From Planctomycetaceae bacterium (GTDB taxonomy: Bacteria; Planctomycetota; Planctomycetia; Pirellulales; UBA1268): a DNA stretch of 5,140 nucleotides. The notes under the pieces are model-generated. The model had not been told where the DNA came from. It worked only from the letters and a program-made list of their open reading frames with translations, and did no database searches. The DNA lies in NCBI GenBank assembly GCA_947440895.1, contig CANETO010000184.1:1-5140 (forward strand), given 5' to 3'. Numbering within the stretch: position 1 is the stretch's first letter; the number at the start of each line of letters is the position of its first letter. The position numbers and the translations under genes are program-made. Shown here in pieces: positions 1 to 4,574 of this stretch.

Positions 1-641
1 ACTCCTGGCAGCGCACGATCGAGAAGACCCTGACGCTGGAACCGGACAGCATCACCATTTATCAGATGGAACTGCCGCTCAACACCGTGTTTGTCCGGGA
101 TGCGCGGGACGGCGGCGGGCAGACGCCCGTGGCCGACTGGCCGACGAAGCGGGCCTGGGTCGATTGGGCGTTCGATCGCTGCCTCGAGGCCGGGTACTCG
201 ATTTCAAGCGGCTACACGCTCGTCCGCGATCCCGCCCGTGTTCACTTTCATTACCGGGACATGCTCTGGGAAGGGAGTGATCTGGTGGCGCTGGGTGTGG
301 CCAGCTTTGGTCACCTCTCGGGGGTGCACTATCAGAACGCGACGCATTGGGACGACTACCTCACCGCGGTCGAGGCGGGGCGGCTCCCGATCCACCGCGG
401 GCTGGCACCGAGCAGCAGGGAACTCCTCATCCGCGAACTGGTGCTCGGGCTCAAGCGTGGCCGGCTCGATGCGGACAGGCTGGCCCGAAAGTTTGGGGTC
501 GATCCACGGGTGGAATGGGCGGCACAGTGGGAGGCACTCGAGTCGGAGGGATATCTCGAGCGAACCCCGGCTGGACCGCTCCTCTCCCGCCGCGGGCTCC
601 TTGAAATCGATGCGCTTCTGCCACGGTTTTTTGATGCCTGA
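1..641 (+). CDS. HemN-like (coproporphyrinogen III oxidase family) radical SAM protein, C-terminal part
   Basis: The gene is truncated at its 5' end by the window; the reading frame runs from base 3, leaving 212 residues. The N-terminal radical SAM barrel with the CxxxCxxC iron-sulfur site is outside the window. Visible are the barrel end with 'SITIYQMELPLNTVF' (fragment residues 16-30), the segment 'GSDLVALGVASFGHLSGVHYQN' in two parts (residues 91-112), and a HemN_C-like helical domain (about 128-212) containing 'LPIHRGL', 'RELVLGLKRG' and the ending 'GLLEIDALLPRFF'. This order is typical of oxygen-independent coproporphyrinogen oxidase relatives. The 'IYQMELP' form differs from the heme chaperone HemW as I remember it, so I do not assign hemN or hemW. 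True family members use S-adenosylmethionine radical chemistry in the cytoplasm. The substrate here is unknown; the isoprenoid and chorismate-lyase-like genes downstream suggest a specialised pathway rather than heme synthesis. Family call is confident, function is not. Confidence 0.85.
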   Translation, partial: SWQRTIEKTLTLEPDSITIYQMELPLNTVFVRDARDGGGQTPVADWPTKRAWVDWAFDRCLEAGYSISSGYTLVRDPARVHFHYRDMLWEGSDLVALGVASFGHLSGVHYQNATHWDDYLTAVEAGRLPIHRGLAPSSRELLIRELVLGLKRGRLDADRLARKFGVDPRVEWAAQWEALESEGYLERTPAGPLLSRRGLLEIDALLPRFFDA

Positions 642-711
642 CGGCGGCGGGACCGTGGGCTCGGAGTTAGGGTTCGGCTGCCGGTACGGTTTATCCTTCG
701 GTTCGGTGGAT

Positions 712-730
712 ATGGGCCAAAACGGCCCGT
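712..730 (+). terminator. Weak stem-loop after the radical SAM gene
   Basis: GGGCC (714-718) and GGCCC (724-728) form a perfect 5-bp stem with an AAAAC loop, extended outward by one G-T and one A-T pair. It lies 70 bases after the stop codon. No T run follows, so an intrinsic terminator is only a possibility. A second short inverted repeat, TATCC/GGATA (692-696 and 708-712), lies just upstream and overlaps it at base 712. The rest of the 121-base gap shows no clear promoter. Confidence 0.25.
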
Positions 731-751
731 TCCCTTGTCATCCGACTCCGT

Positions 752-755
752 GAGG
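752..755 (+). promoter_or_regulatory. GAGG ribosome binding site for the TTG start at 763
   Basis: GAGG lies seven bases before TTG 763 and overlaps the in-frame TGA at 751-753 that bounds the reading frame. This spacing favours the TTG start. The rival ATG at 820 has only a GGGA ten bases upstream. Confidence 0.45.
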
Positions 756-762
756 CTCCCCC

Positions 763-2643
763 TTGTACGAAGCATCGACAGCCTTGAATCCGGCGGTTCC
801 GGCCCGGGAATCCATCTCGATGGCCAAACGTTCCCCGACCGCTGATGCTGGGCCGATGCGGTGCCCGGCATCGAAGGCGGTCCGCGAGCGACTGCGGGCG
901 ATGGCGTCGGATCTGGTCTCGTCGTGGCGATCGGAGGGCATGCCGGCGGCTGCGCGATCGGCAACTGGGCTACGGGCGACCGCCGAAGCCCTCGTGAGGC
1001 GGGCGTCGGCCAGTCCGGAGCATGTGGGCTGGACGATGGTCACGATCGTGTCGGAATTCTGGCGGGACCGCCTGGCGGCGGCAGCGTCCGGCCGGCGGCT
1101 GCTGCTCCTGCCAGATTGCCCGGCGGCCTGCTCGGAGACCTCGACACGCCGCACTGGCGGGGCCACTGGCGACGTCGCCTCGATGCCGCGGGTCTGCGGC
1201 CCGAGTTGCGGCATCGCCACGATCTGGGCGGCGGCGCGAGACAGTGGCTGGGTCGTGGAGCCGGCCGCCCGGGCGGTGGCCGGCATTGGGTCGCTCCTCA
1301 CGGGTCAATACGACGGCGTGCTGGGCATCGCCCGACTCAGCGATCTCGAAAAGGCGTTCGCCATGCTGCCGGCGTTTTCCCTGCCCGTGGCGGCGGTGCC
1401 CTACGAGACTCATTCGGGCACCGGTCACGCTGGCTGTGCCGAGACGCTTGCCTCCTGCGCGATCGACGTCGAGTGGGCGCTCGGCCTCGTGGGCGTTGCC
1501 GGCGGCGGTGTGAGTCCGGTGGGCGACTACCTGCCTCTCCTCCGGGAGGCTGCTGAGATGTTCGCGGCCGAAAACCTCGCGTCCTTATCGGAGCGGCTTG
1601 GGCTCGGGGCAATATTTGGCCCGGTGGCAGGACCGTCGTCTGCGAAGCAGACGGAGATCACGCCCTTGGATGCGACTGCCTCTATGGCGACCGATTTCCT
1701 CACCCGCGGCGGCAAGTTTCTCCGGCCATTTATCTGCTTGGCGGCCCATGACGCTGTCCGCGCCGACCAGGGGCACGTCGGCAGTGATCCTGCCCGCGAT
1801 TCGGTGCAAGCGGCGGCCGTGGCCATCGAAATCTTCCATAAGGCGTCGCTGGTCCACGACGACATCGAGGATCAGGACCTCATGCGGTACGGGCGTCCCA
1901 CGCTCCACGTCGAGCATGGCATCCCTGCCGCCATCAACGCCGGCGATTATCTGCTCGGCCTCGGCTACCGCGTCGTGTCGTGTCTGCCCGGCGGCGATCC
2001 CGCGACACTGCGGGATCTGGTGGTGATCCTCTCCGACGCCCACGTGAGACTGGCGCAGGGGCAAGGTGCCGAACTGTGGTGGCGGGAAGGCAGCGATAAG
2101 CGACTGAGTTCGAGCGAGGCTCTGACGATCTACGGGCTGAAAACGTCGCCGGCGTTCGAAGCGGCGGTCGCCATGGGAATTCGATTGGCGGGAGTCCAGC
2201 CCGCTGACGCCGGCGAGATCGGCGTCTATTCATTGCATGTGGGCACCGGTTTTCAGGTGCTCAACGACCTCAAGGACTGGAGCGGTGACCTCGAGAACAA
2301 CCGCCGCGCGGCCGGTGATCTGCTCGGCGGCCGTCCCACCGTAATGTGGGCCCTGGCGTTGGAACGGCTTGCAGAGGACGACGTGGAGCGGCTGCGGTTC
2401 CTGGCCCGCCAAGCAGGCTCTTCCGATGCGGACGAGGCGACGGTCGTGGCGGCCGTGGCAGAAGTCAGGCTGCTGTACGCGAAGGCTGGTGTGTTTGAAC
2501 GGGCGGCCAGCATTGTGGCCGAACAGCGTGCCCTGGCGGCGGCTGCGGCGGCCACCTGCCGCTGGCGGCGACTGCGGGAGGTGCTCGAATTCCTGCTCGA
2601 TCTGGCAGTGCCGGAGCAGGCCGCGGCCCAGCTTTTGGCCTGA
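763..2643 (+). CDS. DUF116-like domain fused to trans-isoprenyl (polyprenyl) diphosphate synthase
   Basis: The 626-residue product is about twice the usual polyprenyl synthase length. The C-terminal half (about 290-600) is a trans-isoprenyl diphosphate synthase: GGKFLRP (316-322), first Asp-rich motif DDIED (366-370), AINAGD (391-395 region), the KT pair (460-461), and second Asp-rich region FQVLNDLKD (497-505). This family adds isopentenyl diphosphate to an allylic diphosphate using magnesium bound by the two Asp motifs. The second motif reads NDLKD, with Asn in place of the first Asp. The N-terminal part resembles DUF116: 'RRLLLLPDC' (111-119), Cys119, Cys123, Cys145, Cys149, then 'YDGVLGIARLSDLEKAF' and Cys225/Cys232; DUF116 has no function known to me. 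No signal peptide or membrane segment is evident. The TTG start is chosen for its GAGG site; ATG 820 would remove 19 poorly structured residues. Chain length and product cannot be read from the sequence. Confidence 0.88.
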   Translation: MYEASTALNPAVPARESISMAKRSPTADAGPMRCPASKAVRERLRAMASDLVSSWRSEGMPAAARSATGLRATAEALVRRASASPEHVGWTMVTIVSEFWRDRLAAAASGRRLLLLPDCPAACSETSTRRTGGATGDVASMPRVCGPSCGIATIWAAARDSGWVVEPAARAVAGIGSLLTGQYDGVLGIARLSDLEKAFAMLPAFSLPVAAVPYETHSGTGHAGCAETLASCAIDVEWALGLVGVAGGGVSPVGDYLPLLREAAEMFAAENLASLSERLGLGAIFGPVAGPSSAKQTEITPLDATASMATDFLTRGGKFLRPFICLAAHDAVRADQGHVGSDPARDSVQAAAVAIEIFHKASLVHDDIEDQDLMRYGRPTLHVEHGIPAAINAGDYLLGLGYRVVSCLPGGDPATLRDLVVILSDAHVRLAQGQGAELWWREGSDKRLSSSEALTIYGLKTSPAFEAAVAMGIRLAGVQPADAGEIGVYSLHVGTGFQVLNDLKDWSGDLENNRRAAGDLLGGRPTVMWALALERLAEDDVERLRFLARQAGSSDADEATVVAAVAEVRLLYAKAGVFERAASIVAEQRALAAAAAATCRWRRLREVLEFLLDLAVPEQAAAQLLA

Positions 2644-2654
2644 CGCTTGCAGTC

Positions 2655-2683
2655 GGCGACGATTCCTGTCGAGAATCGTCGCC
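2655..2683 (+). other. Perfect 11-bp intercistronic stem-loop
   Basis: GGCGACGATTC (2655-2665) and GAATCGTCGCC (2673-2683) are exact reverse complements around a 7-base loop. The hairpin starts 12 bases after the polyprenyl synthase stop and ends 26 bases before the next start codon. No T run follows, and the tight spacing suggests the two genes share a transcript. The hairpin may therefore protect or process the mRNA, or attenuate transcription, rather than act as a full terminator. The structure itself is certain; its role is inferred. Confidence 0.6.
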
Positions 2684-2709
2684 AGTGCGAGTGGTAGCCG
2701 AACCTGGGC

Positions 2710-3351
2710 ATGAGTGGCATGAGCAGCGAACCTGATTCCCGAGATCCCGTGGTGCGGGCCACGTCCCTCGTGCACCTCTTTTGCAACTCGGAGGAATTTG
2801 GCCTGCTCCGCAGCGTGACGCCGGATCAGGTGCCCGAGCCAGCACGCACGCTGCTCGACCATCGCAGTCACATGACCGTGGCGATGGAACGGTTTTACGG
2901 CGGCGATGTCCGACTCCGCGTTGTGGCCAGGGCGAATGACCCAGTGGCCCCCGCCGCACGCGACGACTGGTATGCGCGGGAGATTCTGCTCGAAACCGCG
3001 GACGGGACGATCGTCCAGCACGGAATCGTGCGAATTGATCTCGCCCACCTCGATGCGGCAACCGCAGCGGCGATTCGCGCAGCCCGCCGGCCCCTGGGCC
3101 GCATTCTGATCGAGGCGGGGATGCTCCGTGAGGTGCATGGCGTGAGGCTCCTCCACGTGGCGCCCGGGCCGCACCTTCGGGAGCTCCTCTGCGGAGGGGA
3201 TGTCGGTGTAGCCGCGGTCGAACCGCTCTATGGCCGGGTGGCCACGATCGAGCTCGACGGCCGGCCAGCGGTTGAATTGCTTGAGATCGTGGTGCCGCAT
3301 CGAAGTAGGCAGCCCTTGTCTCCTGCCGTCTCGAGTGGCGGAAATCGCTGA
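2710..3351 (+). CDS. Chorismate-lyase-like protein (UbiC/DUF98-type fold)
   Basis: The product is 213 residues, somewhat longer than E. coli UbiC and close to the DUF98/Rv2949c group. Family members remove pyruvate from chorismate to give 4-hydroxybenzoate in the cytoplasm. The supporting pattern is 'WYAREILL' (87-94, Arg90), 'RPLGRILIEAG' (127-137), 'LYGRVATI' (173-180, Arg176) and 'PAVELLEIVVP' (186-196, Glu192). In UbiC an Arg in the first strand motif and a Glu near the C-terminus bind the product and take part in catalysis; Arg90 and Glu192 are plausible equivalents. This mapping is by eye. ATG 2710 is used; a second in-frame ATG at 2719 is equally possible because neither has a strong Shine-Dalgarno site. 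The gene follows the polyprenyl synthase by 66 bases on the same strand, consistent with co-transcription and a joint role in making a prenylated aromatic. The product could differ from 4-hydroxybenzoate. Confidence 0.72.
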   Translation: MSGMSSEPDSRDPVVRATSLVHLFCNSEEFGLLRSVTPDQVPEPARTLLDHRSHMTVAMERFYGGDVRLRVVARANDPVAPAARDDWYAREILLETADGTIVQHGIVRIDLAHLDAATAAAIRAARRPLGRILIEAGMLREVHGVRLLHVAPGPHLRELLCGGDVGVAAVEPLYGRVATIELDGRPAVELLEIVVPHRSRQPLSPAVSSGGNR

Positions 3352-3438
3352 GTTTGGGCTGCTCGTCTGGTGAGTGGTTGGGCGAGTGGCCGGAGGGCCT
3401 GCCTCTCCCCCATCCTGCCCCAAAGAAAATTCAGGGTT

Positions 3439-3464
3439 ACTTCGGGGGCAATGCCCAAGTTCTT
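3439..3464 (+). terminator. Possible terminator after the chorismate-lyase-like gene
   Basis: GGGC (3446-3449) and GCCC (3453-3456) pair around AAT. The stem continues with ACTT (3439-3442) and AAGT (3457-3460) after a 3-base bulge, giving eight pairs. The tail TCTT is only weakly T-rich. It sits about 90 bases past the stop at 3351, where a transcript end is expected before the regulator gene's own promoter. The stretch from 3352 to 3438 shows nothing else that I can support. Confidence 0.3.
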
Positions 3465-3514
3465 GCGCACAAGACGTTTGCGTCAAATGCATCGACCTTG
3501 ACTCAATGCGCAAG
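3462..3514 (+). promoter_or_regulatory. Inverted-repeat and TGCG-repeat cluster, candidate operator
   Basis: TCTTGCGCA (3461-3469) and TGCGCAAGA (3507-3515) are an exact 9-bp inverted repeat. A near-palindrome TTTGCGTCAAA (3477-3487) lies between them, so TGCG followed closely by AA occurs three times. The right arm falls inside the spacer of the candidate promoter at 3498-3527. Repeated half-sites overlapping a promoter fit a transcription-factor binding region. The downstream regulator, which has a DNA-binding HTH, could be the ligand through autoregulation; that part is inference. Confidence 0.4.
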
Positions 3515-3527
3515 ATGCCGCTAGAGT
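3498..3527 (+). promoter_or_regulatory. Candidate sigma70-type promoter for the regulator gene
   Basis: TTGACT (3498-3503) matches five of six bases of the -35 consensus. TAGAGT (3522-3527) matches four of six bases of the -10, with an 18-base spacer. Transcription would begin near 3534, giving a leader of about 280 bases before ATG 3813. Promoter preferences in planctomycetes may differ, so this is tentative. Confidence 0.4.
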
Positions 3528-3565
3528 TGAAGGCGTGGCAAGGATGGTAAGCCTGGTGGCTGCAG

Positions 3566-3580
3566 GAGAATCGGATTCTC
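3566..3580 (+). repeat. 15-bp palindrome GAGAATC-G-GATTCTC
   Basis: Seven-base arms are exact reverse complements around a single G. As DNA it is a classical dyad, suited to a dimeric repressor just downstream of the candidate start site. As RNA it folds as a 5-bp stem with a 5-base loop. Either reading is possible. Confidence 0.5.
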
Positions 3581-3623
3581 TTTCGCTGCCTACGCCTTCC
3601 ACCGCAGCGGATGTTTTCAGGCC

Positions 3624-3659
3624 TGATTCAGCGACCGATCAGTGTCGGCGGCTGATTCA
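3624..3659 (+). other. Long imperfect hairpin in the leader
   Basis: Pairs run TGA/TCA (3624-3626 with 3657-3659), a T-T mismatch, TCAGC/GCTGA (3628-3632 with 3651-3655), a 2x2 internal loop, then CCGA/TCGG (3635-3638 with 3645-3648) around a 6-base loop: twelve pairs in all. The arms carry a CTGATTCA direct repeat at 3623 and 3652. A 10-bp palindrome, TCAGGCCTGA (3617-3626), overlaps the left arm and offers an alternative pairing. Confidence 0.5.
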
Positions 3660-3727
3660 AGCGTGCGAACAAGGCTGTGAAAAGCGATGGATTGCGAGCG
3701 TTACGGCAACTAGGAAGCCTAGGGATT

Positions 3728-3772
3728 CAGGGCTGACTCTCGGGATGAGTAAAGCCCCTGGTTCCCGTTTTT
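3728..3772 (+). promoter_or_regulatory. Candidate pseudoknot / attenuator with T5 run
   Basis: CGGGA (3741-3745) pairs with TCCCG (3763-3767), which is followed at once by TTTTT (3768-3772), as in an intrinsic terminator with a long loop. CAGGGCT (3728-3734) pairs with AGCCCCTG (3753-3760) with one bulged C. The two stems interlock in H-type pseudoknot order. They could form together or compete. The element ends 40 bases before the regulator start, a position suited to attenuation control. Confidence 0.4.
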
Positions 3773-3774
3773 GA

Positions 3775-3804
3775 CTAGCTGTACCACGGCTAGGGAGAGG
3801 GTGG
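3775..3804 (+). promoter_or_regulatory. Stem-loop abutting the ribosome binding region of the regulator
   Basis: CTAGC (3775-3779) pairs with GCTAG (3789-3793), with an inner T-G pair and a 7-base loop. The last stem base, G3793, is the first base of the purine run GGGAGAGG (3793-3800). That run lies 12 bases before ATG 3813; GGTGG (3800-3804) lies eight bases before it. The stem could tune ribosome access. Confidence 0.4.
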
Positions 3805-3812
3805 TAAAGCAG

Positions 3813-4400
3813 ATGCAGAAGACCGTTTACACAACCGGCGAGGCCGCCAAAATTTGCAAGGTGAGTCAGCAGACGATCATTCGTTGCTTCGACTCCGGAC
3901 AGTTGAAGGGATTCCGTGTTCCGGGCAGCCGGTTCCGCAGGATTCCCCGTGATCAGTTGTTTCTCTTCATGCGGGATAACGGTATCCCGACCGATGCGCT
4001 CGAGAGCGGTCGGCGGAAGATTCTCGTTGTCGACGACGATCAGGATCTCGTCGAGTTGATCACCGACGTGCTCGAGCGGGATGGCCGCTTCGAAACGCGG
4101 AGCGTGAACAACGGGTTTGATGCTGGCATGATGGTGAAGGACTACCGTCCCGATCTGATCGTGCTCGACGTCATGCTGCCCGACATCAATGGCAAGGAAG
4201 TCTGCCAGCGTGTCCGAAGCGACTCAACCATGGACGAGGTGCGGATCATCTGCATCTCGGGCATGTGCGAGCCAGACAAGATCGAAGACCTGAAGGCCTC
4301 CGGTGCCAATGAGTTTCTGCAGAAGCCGTTCGAGGCCGAGGTGCTCGTCGACCGTATCTGCAGCCTCCTCGACATCGAGTCGGTGGCGGCAGGCTCCTGA
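3813..4400 (+). CDS. Response regulator with N-terminal excisionase/MerR-type HTH and C-terminal receiver domain
   Basis: The 195-residue product has two domains. Residues about 3-55 form a helix-turn-helix of the excisionase/BldC kind: 'TTGEAAKICKVSQQTIIRCF' followed by the wing 'GFRVPGSRFRRIPRDQL'. Residues about 68-190 form a CheY-like receiver: acidic pair Asp74-Asp75 in 'ILVVDDD', phospho-acceptor Asp119 in 'LIVLDVMLPDINGKEV', switch Ser149 in 'ICISGM', and Lys171 in 'FLQKPF'. All residues for phosphorylation are present. The order is reversed from the usual receiver-then-effector layout. The role is phosphorylation-controlled DNA binding in the cytoplasm; target genes are unknown. ATG 3813 is chosen because the HTH begins right after it and purine runs lie upstream; in-frame GTG 3801 and TTG 3771 would add residues encoded by leader sequence. 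A histidine kinase gene follows after a terminator. Confidence 0.9.
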   Translation: MQKTVYTTGEAAKICKVSQQTIIRCFDSGQLKGFRVPGSRFRRIPRDQLFLFMRDNGIPTDALESGRRKILVVDDDQDLVELITDVLERDGRFETRSVNNGFDAGMMVKDYRPDLIVLDVMLPDINGKEVCQRVRSDSTMDEVRIICISGMCEPDKIEDLKASGANEFLQKPFEAEVLVDRICSLLDIESVAAGS

Positions 4401-4456
4401 CCGAATGGGGGCGTCCGATGGCGGCGCAGCCATGGTCGTTCCTTGTGCACATTCAT

Positions 4457-4498
4457 GGCGGCAGCGTCGGCGGTATGCCGGCGCTGCCGTCCTGTTTT
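4457..4498 (+). terminator. Strong Rho-independent terminator after the response regulator
   Basis: Bases 4457-4471 pair with 4477-4491 over fifteen positions, thirteen Watson-Crick and two G-T, around the loop GGTAT. The stem is very GC-rich and is followed by TGTTTT (4493-4498). It lies 57 bases after the stop at 4400 and 77 bases before the kinase start, so the kinase gene depends on read-through or its own promoter. No convincing promoter is seen in 4499-4574. Confidence 0.75.
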
Positions 4499-4563
4499 GG
4501 GCGCACGAGTCGGTGTTGCATGCGCCTGTGGTTTGGGTTGTGTCTGATTTCGTGAGCGGCAAT

Positions 4564-4567
4564 GGAG
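4564..4567 (+). promoter_or_regulatory. GGAG ribosome binding site for the kinase GTG start
   Basis: GGAG lies seven bases before GTG 4575, ideal spacing. GTG 4575 is the first start codon after the in-frame TGA at 4545-4547. Together these fix the start of the kinase gene. Confidence 0.7.
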
Positions 4568-4574
4568 CCGGCCT

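Larger units (their letters stand above)
3534..3812 (+). ncRNA. Candidate structured 5' leader RNA of the response regulator gene
   Basis: This long non-coding stretch contains a series of inverted repeats on the sense strand: GAGAATC/GATTCTC (3566-3580), CGCTGC/GCAGCG (3584-3609), a 36-base hairpin (3624-3659), CTAGG/CCTAG (3710-3722), a pseudoknot-like element followed by T5 (3728-3772), and CTAGC/GCTAG (3775-3793) next to the ribosome binding region. The segment 3660-3709 shows no clear pairing. An open frame from GTG 3535 to 3774 crosses it but has no recognisable protein features and looks less GC-biased at third positions than the neighbouring genes. The whole resembles a cis-regulatory leader or a small RNA ending near 3772. 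I recognise no known riboswitch class. Boundaries depend on the candidate promoter. Confidence 0.42.

Noticed and set aside
356..1301. Overlapping minus-strand frames antisense to the radical SAM gene end and the DUF116 region
   Set aside because: Arg/Ser/Pro-rich translations typical of shadow frames; no family features.
2230..3513. Long minus-strand open frame of 427 codons
   Set aside because: It lies antisense to the prenyl synthase end and the chorismate-lyase-like gene, both of which have family motifs. Long antisense frames are common in GC-rich DNA, and its product shows no motif.
3535..3774. Open frame of 79 codons starting with GTG between the chorismate-lyase-like gene and the regulator
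   Set aside because: No recognisable motif, no clear ribosome binding site, codon use unlike neighbouring genes, and it runs through several hairpins; read as leader RNA. A small protein is not fully excluded.
3534..3812. Known riboswitch or housekeeping RNA (c-di-GMP, cobalamin, 6S, tmRNA) in the leader
   Set aside because: None of the conserved cores I remember for these classes could be found by eye, so no class was assigned.
4418..4433. Small inverted repeat ATGGC/GCCAT between the regulator stop and the terminator
   Set aside because: Five-base arms in GC-rich DNA are expected by chance, and the much stronger hairpin just downstream explains termination.
4516..4544. TTGCAT with a downstream TGTGTC as a possible kinase promoter
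   Set aside because: The -35-like part is fair, but the -10-like part matches poorly; not supportable.
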